Shown: positions 24,283 to 32,841, counted from the stretch's first letter. The stretch: DNA of 64,000 nt from Blastococcus xanthinilyticus (GCF_008124835.1 NZ_VNHW01000004.1:124001-188000); one strand, 5' to 3'. Numbers and translations: made by a program. The notes: generated by a model from the sequence alone, not told the origin.

Positions 24283-25430
24283 GCGCTCTCCCTCCCTCGA
24301 AACGTGGCCGCGGCGGTGACCGCTGCTCGTCTTGCGCCCCCCGGAACCGCTGTGTAGATCATCGTGGTGTTCACGTTGGCGTGCCCAAGCAGCTCCTGGA
24401 CGGCCCGGTAGTCCCGTTCGGCGGCGTAGGCGGTGCTGGCGAACCGGTGCCGCAGCGTGTGCGGCGTCCAGTGGTCGGCCAGGCGCTCCCGCATGACCTT
24501 GCCCAGGTGCGCCGGCGTGACGTGCCCGCCGCGGCCGTTGGGGAACAGCCAGCCCCGCGGCCGGGCCGCCAGCCGCTCGCCCAGCTCGAGCGGCAGCGGG
24601 ACGTCCCGGGCGACGCCTCCCTTCCCCAGGACGCGCAGCCACCATCCGTCCGGTCGCTGCACCAGGTCCTCGGTGCGGACGCGAGCGATCTCCGACCGGC
24701 GCAGGCCAGCGACGGCGCCGAGCTCGATGGCGTCCGCCTGGCGCCCCTCGGCCCCGTCCAGCGCGGCGAGGATCACCGCATCCGGCACCGGCCTGGGCAG
24801 TGCCCGGGGGTGGCGCACCGCGGGCAGCTCCGCCGACGGGTCGGCGGTGATGCGGCCGGTGGCCACGCCCCACCGGTAGAAGGCCCGCAGGCTCTGCCGG
24901 GCCACCCGCAGCGCAGCAGGGCCAACCCGGAGTGACCCCATCCAGCCGGCGAGGTCGTCCAGCTGTAGATCCCACGGCCCCCACTGCGGGTGCGCACAGG
25001 CCAGCCGGCGCAGGACATAGGTCCGCTGCCGGATCGTCTGCTGGCTCTGCCCGGACGCGCCCAGCCAGCTCGCCCACGACGCCAGCTCTGCAGACCAGAT
25101 CGTGGCCGCTGGCTGCCGCACCAGAGCAGCGTGCCGGTCCGGGGTGGGCGTCCGGTCCGTCCACCCTTTCGTCACGGCGAACTCGTAGAACAGCCGGAGG
25201 GTTCGCAGCCACGTGCCGCGGGTCTGCCGCGACCACGGCTGCTGGTCGGCGTAGGCCTCCAGCCGCTCCGCGGTCACGTCCCACGGGCAGCCGGCGAAGG
25301 CGTGGGCAGCGCGCCGGACCGAGCGCATCCGGTCGCGGATGGTGCCGTCCGCGAACCCATCGGCGCGCAGTCGGGCCTCCCAGCTCGCGATCGGCTCCCG
25401 CCAGCGCTCCGGGAGCGGCCTCGCGGTCAT
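24279..25430 (-). CDS. Tyrosine recombinase with duplicated core-binding domain
   Basis: 383 residues from ATG 25430 (ATGA overlap with the upstream gene). Catalytic residues are R244 (AGLRRSEIARV), K270 (GKGG), H324-x-x-R327 (HTLRH), H350 (LGHANVNTTMIYT) and Y359, all present. Two tandem SAM-like core-binding domains precede the catalytic part: residues ~16-98 and ~113-205. They share the pattern PWDV/L...L...LR.FY.(F/W)(A/G)V..G. It has no arm-binding domain, resembling XerC/D-type enzymes. It lies near the right end of the element but is not adjacent to attR. Confidence 0.88.
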   Translation of the reverse strand: MTARPLPERWREPIASWEARLRADGFADGTIRDRMRSVRRAAHAFAGCPWDVTAERLEAYADQQPWSRQTRGTWLRTLRLFYEFAVTKGWTDRTPTPDRHAALVRQPAATIWSAELASWASWLGASGQSQQTIRQRTYVLRRLACAHPQWGPWDLQLDDLAGWMGSLRVGPAALRVARQSLRAFYRWGVATGRITADPSAELPAVRHPRALPRPVPDAVILAALDGAEGRQADAIELGAVAGLRRSEIARVRTEDLVQRPDGWWLRVLGKGGVARDVPLPLELGERLAARPRGWLFPNGRGGHVTPAHLGKVMRERLADHWTPHTLRHRFASTAYAAERDYRAVQELLGHANVNTTMIYTAVPGGARRAAVTAAATFRGRESA

Positions 25431-25792
25431 CGACACGGCGCACCGCCACCGGTGATCTCGTCTGCCCGGTCGGCCGCCCTCGTCAGCAATGCTGCGAAGG
25501 CACGCGCCTGCTCGGCAGTGAGGCCGTGCAGCCGCTTCCCGTCCTGAAACTCGTTCACCCCGGCATCGATGAAGAGCTGGCCGAGCACGCGGCCGTCGGC
25601 GTGGAGCTCCTCCTCGGCCAGGAGGTAGGCCCAGACCGGTGCATCCGGCGCCGGGGCGACCGTGGCCTCGTGGTACCGGATCGGCAGGCCGGTGTCGATC
25701 ACGGTCTCCCACTCGTCGAGGTGGTGGCCGCTGTACTCGCACCAGGCCGGGCAGTCCGCGGGCTGCGCATCCGCCGGAGCTGGCTGGCTCAT
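25427..25792 (-). CDS. DUF6907-like small protein
   Basis: 121 residues from ATG 25792. The N-terminal CPAWCEYSGHHLDEWE pattern resembles short actinobacterial proteins that start with CPxWCxxxH. It continues as a beta-rich domain (IRYHEATVAPAPDAPVWAYL), then GLTAEQARAFAALLTRAAD. It overlaps the genes on both sides (ATGA), so the four minus-strand genes 26112 to 23473 form one operon. Function is unknown. Confidence 0.6.
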   Translation of the reverse strand: MSQPAPADAQPADCPAWCEYSGHHLDEWETVIDTGLPIRYHEATVAPAPDAPVWAYLLAEEELHADGRVLGQLFIDAGVNEFQDGKRLHGLTAEQARAFAALLTRAADRADEITGGGAPCR

Positions 25793-26112
25793 CGCTCGCC
25801 GCCCGAAGGCGCCGGCAGGGACGGCACGGGGCCGATGTCGCCGGTGCTCTCGGCCGCTGCGTCGAGCAGCAGCGGCGCCAGCGCCTCGGCGGCCGACCAG
25901 GACAGCGTGACCGTCCCGGTGGCGGTCACCAGCTCGATCCGGGCGTCGTAGCCGGGCTGCTGCCGGAGCTCAACGAGCAAGTCGCCGGCGGCCGCCGGCA
26001 CGTAGCCGACGATCCAGGCGCACTCGCCCTGGTGATCGCGGGTCATGCACCAGTCGCTGTGTCGCTCGTCAGGGTGGCGACGGGCAGCGCTGACCTCAGT
26101 AGCGTCGTCCAT
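25789..26112 (-). CDS. DUF6907-like small protein, paralogue of the next gene
   Basis: 107 residues from ATG 26112, first gene of the recombinase operon. It shows the same plan as its neighbour: WCMTRDHQGECAWIVGY, then RIELVTATGTVTLSWSAAEALA and PLLLDAAAES. Cys and His near the N-terminus may bind metal. The promoter must lie in 26113-26350, which holds no gene that I can support but carries the right-end recombinase sites. Confidence 0.6.
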   Translation of the reverse strand: MDDATEVSAARRHPDERHSDWCMTRDHQGECAWIVGYVPAAAGDLLVELRQQPGYDARIELVTATGTVTLSWSAAEALAPLLLDAAAESTGDIGPVPSLPAPSGGER

Positions 26113-26231
26113 GGGTCTCTCGTCCTTCTAGGGAGGGTGAGGGATCAAGGCCTCGTCTCGGTCTTCCACACCGAGGCGGGGCCGTCTTGCATCTTGTCCG
26201 GCCGGCGGTGGGGTGTCCACTGGTCCGCAGC

Positions 26232-26251
26232 GAGTCCGCACAGAGTCCGCA
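26232..26251. other. Candidate integrase arm-type sites, right end
   Basis: GAGTCCGCA occurs at 26232-26240 and 26243-26251. Together they form the same 19-bp sequence found at 8541-8559. It lies ~100 bp inside attR, matching the left-end sites ~50 bp inside attL. Confidence 0.45.
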
Positions 26252-26350
26252 GACTTGCCACACACCAGCACATGCCGCCAACGGTTCCGATGGACGAAAC
26301 CGCAGCTCAAAGGCTTGCGTCACCTTTTCCCAACGGTCCCCAACGGAACG

Positions 26351-26381
26351 GCACGAGTTCGCGATGTACTACGACATCTGA
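26351..26381 (+). repeat. Right attachment site (attR core)
   Basis: A perfect 31-bp copy of 8462-8492, the end of glnA1 with its stop codon. Immediately to its right lies a strong terminator that fits the original end of glnA1, showing that chromosomal DNA resumes here. Confidence 0.9.
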
Positions 26382-26395
26382 TCCCGAGCGCTGAC

Positions 26396-26434
26396 ACCGC
26401 GGCCCCCGACCTTCCCGAGGTCGGGGGCCGCGGT
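26396..26434 (+). terminator. Displaced glnA1 terminator
   Basis: A perfect 17-bp stem (26396-26412 with 26418-26434) with a 5-nt loop begins 15 nt after the duplicated glnA1 stop in attR. No gene now reads into it, so it is best explained as the original glnA1 terminator separated by the 17.9-kb insertion. Confidence 0.7.
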
Positions 26435-26581
26435 GCGTCCGGGCAGCGCATCGCCCGGGCCGGACGCGGGGCCGTAGCCGGGGACCGCTCGGCGGCGTAG
26501 CGTCCGCGGCCTCAGGCGGATGCGCACCCGGCGGCCCTCGCCCGCCGCGCGGTGCCCGTCCCGGTCACGGGGGGTCGTGTC

Positions 26582-28750
26582 GTGGGGTTTGCACGTCGCA
26601 GCACGCTGGCGGTCGGGAGCGTCGTCGCGCTGCTCACCTCGTCCGCCGCGGTGACCCTCGCCGCCGGCGCGGAGCCCGGCGACTGCCCGGCGGTGGCGAT
26701 CGTCGGTGCGCGTGGCTCCGCGGAGAGCGTCACCACGGCCAACCGCGGGATGGGCACGAACACCGACTACTTCGCCGACGGGCTCGAGCGCGAGCTCCGG
26801 GCCAGGCACGGCAGCGGGCTGTCGATCGCGAACCTGCCGGTCACCCACTCCCCCACGGCGGCCGGCGTGCTCACCCCGACCCGGAGCGAGCTCACCGCGC
26901 TCGCCGATCCCGCCCGGCGGGCCGCCGCGATGGACCGCTACGAGACCGAACGCCTCGGCGCGTACAGCCGCAGCGTCGACGCGGGCGTGTCGTCGGCCGT
27001 CGACCAGATGGTCGGACTGCACACCCGGTGCCCGGGCGCGACGTTCGTCCTGGCCGGCTACTCCCAGGGCGCCATGGTGCTGCACCGGGCGCTCGCCCGG
27101 CTCGCGGACGACGGTCGCACGGCGCTGCTCGACCGGGTCACCGCCGCCGTCCTCGTCGCCGACGGCGACCGGGTGGGCCAGACCGCCGCCACCCGCCTCG
27201 GGACGGCGCTCCCGGGCGCCCAGGGGGTGCGCACGGTCCTGCAGCCCCCGGGGCGCGACGTCGCGGCGGCGCCGCGGGTGTTCGACCTGTGCCTCACCCG
27301 GGACGTCGGCTGCGACTTCGACCCGGTGCGCCTCCTCCAGCGCGGCGTCAGCCCGTCGCTGTCCGCGCTCAAGGAGGCGACGGCGGTGCACACCGGCACC
27401 GGGTACCGACCGCTCCTGCTGCAGACCGCCCGGGAGATCGCCGCCTCGATCCAGGTCGGCCCCACGCCGACCCCGACGACCACCACTCCCACGACCACCA
27501 CGTCGCCGACCACGACGCCGCCGACCACCACGTCGCCGACCACCACCTCGCCGACCACCACCTCGCCGACCACCACGACGAGCCCGACGACCACGACGAG
27601 CCCGACGACCACGACGCCGACCACCACCTCCAGCCCGACCACGACCAGCCCGACCACGACCAGCCCGACCACGACCAGCCCGACCACGACCAGCCCGACC
27701 ACGACCCCGCCCCCGGCGAACGGGGCGGCGCTCGCCGCCTTCCGCGCGGCCCGCGCCGACAGCGCCGCCGGGCGCGGCCCGCTCGACGTGGTCGTCGTGG
27801 GCGACTCGGTCGCCGAGGGCCGGGACGTCGGCAAGGGCAACCGGTGGGTCGACAAGCTGCTGGGCCTCCTGCGGCAGCGCTACCAGCCGGCCGGCGTCGC
27901 CGGCGGCGAGGGCTACGTGCCGGCCTACTACGCCGCCGGGGGCATGGTCGACCGCTTCACCCTCGCCGGGGCGTCCACGCTCGGCTCGCAGTACGGCCTC
28001 GGCATGCGCGCGAACCACATGCCCTCCGGCGCCGGCAACTCCATGACCACCAGCTTCACCGGCACCTCCTTCGAGCTGCACTACGCCAGCAGCCTCAACA
28101 CCGGGACGATCACCGTCTCGGTCGACGGCGGCCCGGGCACGCCGGTCGCGACCGCCGGCGGCGGCAGCACCCCCAGCGACGGGGGCAGCTGGACGTCCCC
28201 CGCGCTCCCGCGCGGCACGCACACGGTGACGCTCACCAACACCAGCGGCCGGACGGTGCTCGTCGAGGGCATCAGCGTCTACGACGGCGACGAGGCCGCC
28301 GGCGTCCGGCTGTGGGAGGCCGCGCACTCGGGGTGGCAGGCCGAGGACTACGCCAACCGGCCCACCGCGGCGCAGCACGGCCAGGCCGTCGCGCACGCCG
28401 CGCCGCACCTGGTCGTGGTGGCGCTGGGCTACAACGACGTCGTCGCCGGGTTCACCGCGGCCCAGTTCCGCGACTACCTCACCGCGACGATCGGCCACCT
28501 CCGCAGCCCCGAGGTCGGCCCCGACCCGTCGGTGCTGATCGTCGGGTACCCGCCGCGCACCGATGTGCCCGCCGCCGCCTGGCAGGCCTACGTGCAGACC
28601 ATGGCCGACGTCGCGGCCGCGCAGGGCCACGCGTTCGCCGATCTGTCGGCGCTGCCGGACTTCGGCATGTCCGCCGACCGCGTGCACCCGACGGCGGCCG
28701 GGCACACCCAGCTCGCCGAGGCGATCGACCGCTTCCTGGCCGCTGCCTGA
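26582..28750 (+). CDS. Secreted cutinase-like / SGNH-hydrolase fusion
   Basis: 722 residues from GTG 26582 (GTG 26552 is possible). A signal peptide (FARRSTLAVGSVVALLTSSAAVTLAAGA) is followed by a cutinase-type alpha/beta domain to ~residue 290: nucleophile motif GYSQG, and paired cysteines in DLCLTRDVGCDF. A Thr/Pro-rich linker of ~80 residues comes next. The second half is an SGNH esterase: VVVVGDSVAEG (block I Ser), VALGYNDV (block III Asn) and DRVHPTAAGH (block V Asp/His), with a beta-rich insert in between. Two esterase active sites in one exported chain suggest a polymer- or lipid-degrading enzyme. It lies just outside the integrated element. Confidence 0.82.
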   Translation: MGFARRSTLAVGSVVALLTSSAAVTLAAGAEPGDCPAVAIVGARGSAESVTTANRGMGTNTDYFADGLERELRARHGSGLSIANLPVTHSPTAAGVLTPTRSELTALADPARRAAAMDRYETERLGAYSRSVDAGVSSAVDQMVGLHTRCPGATFVLAGYSQGAMVLHRALARLADDGRTALLDRVTAAVLVADGDRVGQTAATRLGTALPGAQGVRTVLQPPGRDVAAAPRVFDLCLTRDVGCDFDPVRLLQRGVSPSLSALKEATAVHTGTGYRPLLLQTAREIAASIQVGPTPTPTTTTPTTTTSPTTTPPTTTSPTTTSPTTTSPTTTTSPTTTTSPTTTTPTTTSSPTTTSPTTTSPTTTSPTTTSPTTTPPPANGAALAAFRAARADSAAGRGPLDVVVVGDSVAEGRDVGKGNRWVDKLLGLLRQRYQPAGVAGGEGYVPAYYAAGGMVDRFTLAGASTLGSQYGLGMRANHMPSGAGNSMTTSFTGTSFELHYASSLNTGTITVSVDGGPGTPVATAGGGSTPSDGGSWTSPALPRGTHTVTLTNTSGRTVLVEGISVYDGDEAAGVRLWEAAHSGWQAEDYANRPTAAQHGQAVAHAAPHLVVVALGYNDVVAGFTAAQFRDYLTATIGHLRSPEVGPDPSVLIVGYPPRTDVPAAAWQAYVQTMADVAAAQGHAFADLSALPDFGMSADRVHPTAAGHTQLAEAIDRFLAAA
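27631..27705 (+). repeat. Five perfect 15-bp tandem units in the Thr-Pro linker
   Basis: The unit CAGCCCGACCACGAC is repeated five times without change. Degenerate copies extend left to about 27470. It encodes TSPTT-type repeats of the linker between the two esterase domains, and is likely to vary in length between strains. Confidence 0.85.
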
Positions 28751-28955
28751 CCCGCCGGCCCGACCCGGGCGGCTGAACGGTCGCGCGCGATCCGGGTGTG
28801 CACGACCGGACGCCGGGTAGGGCCCGGGGGTCTCGAAGGCCGCCGTCGGGCGCCGCGCCCGGACGGGCGCCACCCCGCCTCCGGCAGCCCTCCCCCCGGT
28901 CGCCGTCCGCGCCTGCACGTCTGCGCAGCCGGCCGCCCGACAGACAGGAGCGACC

Positions 28956-30098
28956 ATGCGAGCCGTCGTCTACCGCGGACCGAAGAACGTCACCGTCGAG
29001 GAGGTCCCGGACCCCACGATCCAGTCCCCCACCGACGCGATCATCCGGATCACCACCACCAACATCTGCGGGTCGGACCTGCACATGTACGAGGGCCGCA
29101 CCTCCGTGGAGGAGGGCAAGGTCCTCGGCCACGAGAACATGGGCGTCGTCGAGGCCGTCGGCGAGGGCGTGGACCGGATCGCCGTCGGCGACCGGGTGTC
29201 GGTGCCGTTCAACATCGCCTGCGGCACCTGCCGCAACTGCACGACCGGGTGGACGTCGTTCTGCCTGCGCGCCAACCCCACCGAGGGCATGGACGGCGCC
29301 GCGTACGGCTACGCCAACATGGGCCCCTACGACGGCGGGCAGGCGGAGTACCTGCGGGTGCCGTGGGCGGACGTCAACCTGCTGCACCTGCCCGAGGGAA
29401 CCGAGCACGAGAACGACTTCACGATGCTGTCGGACATCTTCCCCACCGGCTGGCACGGCGTGGAGCTCTCCGGATTCCAGGTCGGTGACCGGGTGGCCGT
29501 CTTCGGCGGCGGACCGGTCGGGCTCATGGCCGCGCACAGCGCGATGATCCGCGGCGCCTCGCAGGTCTTCGTGGTCGACAAGGAGACCGACCGGCTCGCC
29601 CTGGCGGAGAAGTTCGGCGCCACGCCGATCGACTTCAGCGCCGCCGACCCGGTCGAGCAGCTGATGGACGCCACCGGTGGCCGCGGCGTCGACCGGGGCG
29701 TCGAGGCCGTCGGCTACCAGGCCCACGACGCCACCGGCGAGGAGCACCCCGAGCTGGTGCTCGACAACCTGGCCCAGGTGGTCCGCTCCACCGGCGGCAT
29801 CGGCGTCGTCGGCGTCTACATGCCGCAGGACCCGGGCGCGACCAGCGACCTGGCCAAGGAGGGTCGGATCCCCTGGCAGTTCGGCACCTTCTTCACCAAG
29901 GGGCAGTCCATGGGCACCGGACAGGCACCGGTGAAGCGGTACAACCGGCAGCTCCGCGACCTGATCGTCGCCGGCCGCGCCAACCCCGGCCTCATCACCT
30001 CCCACGAGCTGGGCCTGGACCAGGCCGTCGAGGGCTACCAGCACTTCGACGACCGCGACAGCGGCTGGACCAAGGTGCTGCTGCACCCCGGCGGCTGA
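28956..30098 (+). CDS. Zinc-dependent alcohol dehydrogenase, formaldehyde-dehydrogenase-like
   Basis: 380 residues from ATG 28956. Catalytic zinc ligands are C38 (NICGSD) and H59-E60 (GHENMG). The structural zinc lobe is C89, C92, C95 and C103. The Rossmann motif is VAVFGGGPVGLMAAHSA, and the acidic residue of VVDKETDR favours NAD. The long insertion (HDATGEEHPELVLDNL) and the PGLITSHELGLDQAVEGYQHFDDRDSGWTK ending match the glutathione-independent formaldehyde dehydrogenase branch. The true substrate is not certain. A terminator follows. Confidence 0.88.
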   Translation: MRAVVYRGPKNVTVEEVPDPTIQSPTDAIIRITTTNICGSDLHMYEGRTSVEEGKVLGHENMGVVEAVGEGVDRIAVGDRVSVPFNIACGTCRNCTTGWTSFCLRANPTEGMDGAAYGYANMGPYDGGQAEYLRVPWADVNLLHLPEGTEHENDFTMLSDIFPTGWHGVELSGFQVGDRVAVFGGGPVGLMAAHSAMIRGASQVFVVDKETDRLALAEKFGATPIDFSAADPVEQLMDATGGRGVDRGVEAVGYQAHDATGEEHPELVLDNLAQVVRSTGGIGVVGVYMPQDPGATSDLAKEGRIPWQFGTFFTKGQSMGTGQAPVKRYNRQLRDLIVAGRANPGLITSHELGLDQAVEGYQHFDDRDSGWTKVLLHPGG

Positions 30099-30112
30099 CC
30101 GCCTCCCGTACG

Positions 30113-30159
30113 GACGACGCCGCCCCCTCCGGATGCTCTCCTGAGGGGGCGGCGTCGTC
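30113..30159. terminator. Hairpin terminator between convergent genes
   Basis: A perfect 16-bp stem (30113-30128 with 30144-30159) with a 15-nt loop lies between stops at 30098 and 30176. Confidence 0.65.
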
Positions 30160-30175
30160 GTCCGTGCGGACCGGT

Positions 30176-31285
30176 TCAGCGCAGCCGGACCGGGCCCGCG
30201 TCGATCGGGGTGCGGAAGAGCACGTAGGGCTTGCGGCGCTGGTCCTGCCCGCCGCGGTACTTGTCCTGCCGGTACAGCTGGTTGGCCGTGACGTACAGGT
30301 GCCCGTCGGCGGCCACCGACATCGTGTCCGGCCACAGCAGCCGCGGGTCGTGCACCACGGTCTCCCAGCTGCCGTCGGGCAGCCGGCGGTGGATGGCGTC
30401 ATGCTCGCCGTCGGTGACGTAGAGCCGGCCCTGGTCGTCGGTCTCCAGGCCGTCGCTGACGCACCCCTTGTCGCCCTCGTCCACCACGGTGGCCGCGACC
30501 GCGTCGTCGTCGACGGACCGGTCGGTGAGCGCGTCGACCGAGACGCTGTACCAGCGGCGGCCGGCCATCGGGCACCAGAACAACCGGCTGCCGTCGGCGG
30601 TGATGGCGATGCCGTCGGCGCCCATGCAGATCGGGGAGGTGCTGCCGTCCTCGGCCCGCTCGATGAACTCCTGGCCCTCCACGACCATCCGCAGGTCCGG
30701 CGGAGGCACCGCCTTGGTGGCGGGGTGCTCGTGCAGCCGCCGCCAGCTCTCCCCGGTGGCCAGGTCCACCACGATGATCGCGTTCGGCCCCTGGTCGGAG
30801 GAGTCGGTGATGTACGCCGTCCCCGCCGCCCCCCGGCGCAGGTCGAACCGCACGTCGTTGAGGTACGTCGTGGGCAGCGCGACGTCGGTCGGGAACACGA
30901 TGGTCTGCACCACCTGGTCGGTCGCCAGGTCGACGCAGACCAGCTTGGGCCCGCCGTGCTCGGTGGGCTGGAACATCGGGCTGCCGGTGTCCAGCAGCCA
31001 CAGCCGGTCGGCCGGGTCGACGACGATGCTCTGCACCGACACCAGCCGCTCGGCGTCCGCATCGGACCGGTTGTCGTTGAGCTCCGGGGAGGGGAAGGCC
31101 ACCATCTCGCCGTCCCGCAGCTCGCCGACGGTGAACCCGACGTCGTCGCCCCACTTGGGGTAGCAGATGAACACCCGGCCGGTGTGCGAGACGCTCACCC
31201 CGGTCGGCATCGCCCCCTCGAAGAGGTGCACGAACTCCAGCGACCCCAGCGTCTCCTCGGCAGGGACCTGCCCGCCCGCGCTCAT
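30176..31285 (-). CDS. Royal-jelly/yellow-type beta-propeller protein (SMP-30-like)
   Basis: 369 residues from ATG 31285, which overlaps the esterase stop (ATGA). Repeated blades such as SIVVDPADRLWLLDTGSP, TAYITDSSDQGPNAIIVVDL, DGIAITADGSRLFWCPMAG and GLETDDQGRLYVTDGEHDAI fit the major royal jelly protein/yellow family, a six-bladed propeller related to gluconolactonases. No signal peptide is visible, so it is probably cytoplasmic. Translational coupling to the esterase suggests both act on the same ester or lactone, which is inference. Confidence 0.8.
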   Translation of the reverse strand: MSAGGQVPAEETLGSLEFVHLFEGAMPTGVSVSHTGRVFICYPKWGDDVGFTVGELRDGEMVAFPSPELNDNRSDADAERLVSVQSIVVDPADRLWLLDTGSPMFQPTEHGGPKLVCVDLATDQVVQTIVFPTDVALPTTYLNDVRFDLRRGAAGTAYITDSSDQGPNAIIVVDLATGESWRRLHEHPATKAVPPPDLRMVVEGQEFIERAEDGSTSPICMGADGIAITADGSRLFWCPMAGRRWYSVSVDALTDRSVDDDAVAATVVDEGDKGCVSDGLETDDQGRLYVTDGEHDAIHRRLPDGSWETVVHDPRLLWPDTMSVAADGHLYVTANQLYRQDKYRGGQDQRRKPYVLFRTPIDAGPVRLR

Positions 31286-32841
31286 GCCGCCGTGCCAAAG
31301 GCGCGCCGGAAGTGCTGAGCCGCCTCCTGCTGGGCCTGCTCGGCCTTGTCCAGCACGGCGGCGGCGCCGAAGAACTCGTGCATGACGCCCTCGTAGTACC
31401 GGTGCGTGGTGGGCACGCCGGCGGCCTCCAGGTCGCGGGCGAACTGCTGGCCCTGGCTGCGCAGCACGTCGCGCTCGTCGGTGATGACCAGCGTGGGCGG
31501 CATGAGCGCCCGCTGCGCCGGCGTCCAGTCCAGCAGCGCGATCCGCGGGTCCTGCGCCGCCTCCGGCTTGCCCTCGAAGGCGTGCATCGCCATCCACGAC
31601 AGCAGCGGCCGGTTCAGCGGGCGGGCGTCGGCGGCGTCCTCCATCGACTCGCCGAACTGCTCGCCGGTGGTGAGCGGGTAGACGCAGACCTGCGCGAGCG
31701 GCACCGGCTGGTCGTTGGCCGCCAGCGTCAGCGCGGTCGCCGGCGCCATGTTCCCGCCGACGGACTCGCCGCCGATGGCCATGCGGGCCGGGTCGCCGCC
31801 GAGCACCGCGGCGTTCTCCCGGACCCAGGTCCAGGCGGTCAGGACGTCGTCGTGCGAGGCCGGGAAGACCGCCTCCGGGGCCCGCCGGTAGTCGGGGGTG
31901 ACCACGATCGCCCCGGTCTTGTTGCACAGTCCGCGGCAGGAGTCGTCGTAGTGGTCGTCGATGTCGAACAGCACCCAGCCGCCGCCGTGGATCCACATGA
32001 TGATCGGCAGCGCGCCGGGCCAGGTGCCGGCGGGCTTGTAGACCCGCAGCCGCTGCTGGCCGCCCGCGCCGTCGGGGATCAGCACGTCGTCGACGGAGCC
32101 GACCGGCTCGGGGCCCTCGATCCCCCGCTCGGCCATGACCTTCTGGACGGCCGCCTTGGGGCCGGGCTGCTTGCGCGCCTGGTCGGGGGTGAGGATCTCG
32201 AACGGCAGCGGGCCGAGCGAGGAGTGCGCGTCGACGATCGCCTGCGCCTGCGGGTCGAGCAGCCCGGAGGGGTCGGTGGCGCCCTCCTTCTGCTTCCCCG
32301 ACAGCATGTCGCGGACCTGGTCCACCGGCTTGGCGAGGAAGCCGGCGATCCGCTCGGCGATGCCCTCGTCGGGGGCGTGCGGGTGCGGCCGGGTGGGCGC
32401 CTGGCGCTTGGCCGCCAGGAACTCCTTGCCCAGCTCCGCCATGCGCTCGGGTCCGGCCTTGGACCGGAACTCCGGCAGCTCCTCGCCCTCCTCGTCCTGG
32501 ACGTGGTGCCGGACCAGGCCGATCAGGTCGCTCAGCGCCTGCTCGAACTCGGTCTCCCCGGGCTCGGTGCGGCCCAGGACGACCAGCAGCTCCTTGATCC
32601 GCTGGTGCTCGTGCTCGGCGTCCTCGTGCTCGTCGGTCATGCCGATCTCGGGCCAGATCGGGTAGAGCACCGTCTCCTCGGCGAACGCGTGCAGCCCGAG
32701 CTGCAGCGAGATCTGGTCGACCAGCACCCGCCGGTTGCCGCGGCCGGCCTCCAGGTGCTGGAACTGCCGCTCGACGGCGGCGTGGTCGTCGGCGATGAGG
32801 TGGTCGATGTCGCCGGGCTGGGTCGGGTACGTCAGGGCCAC
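31282..32841 (-). CDS. Hemerythrin-HHE / alpha-beta hydrolase fusion
   Basis: 519 residues. GTG 32841 is chosen because GGAGG lies 5 nt upstream; GTG 32883 in frame has no such site. Residues ~8-150 form a hemerythrin HHE domain: H14/H20 (DHLIADDH), HAFAEETVLYP, AEHEHQRI and RHHVQDEEGEELPEF supply the di-iron ligands. After a ~60-residue linker comes a hormone-sensitive-lipase-type hydrolase: oxyanion HGGGW (H285), nucleophile S360 in GESVGG, and the Asp/His region DERDVLRSQ and GVMHEF. An oxygen- or iron-sensing domain on an esterase is an unusual combination. It is coupled to the propeller gene at 30176. Confidence 0.85.
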   Translation of the reverse strand: MALTYPTQPGDIDHLIADDHAAVERQFQHLEAGRGNRRVLVDQISLQLGLHAFAEETVLYPIWPEIGMTDEHEDAEHEHQRIKELLVVLGRTEPGETEFEQALSDLIGLVRHHVQDEEGEELPEFRSKAGPERMAELGKEFLAAKRQAPTRPHPHAPDEGIAERIAGFLAKPVDQVRDMLSGKQKEGATDPSGLLDPQAQAIVDAHSSLGPLPFEILTPDQARKQPGPKAAVQKVMAERGIEGPEPVGSVDDVLIPDGAGGQQRLRVYKPAGTWPGALPIIMWIHGGGWVLFDIDDHYDDSCRGLCNKTGAIVVTPDYRRAPEAVFPASHDDVLTAWTWVRENAAVLGGDPARMAIGGESVGGNMAPATALTLAANDQPVPLAQVCVYPLTTGEQFGESMEDAADARPLNRPLLSWMAMHAFEGKPEAAQDPRIALLDWTPAQRALMPPTLVITDERDVLRSQGQQFARDLEAAGVPTTHRYYEGVMHEFFGAAAVLDKAEQAQQEAAQHFRRAFGTAA

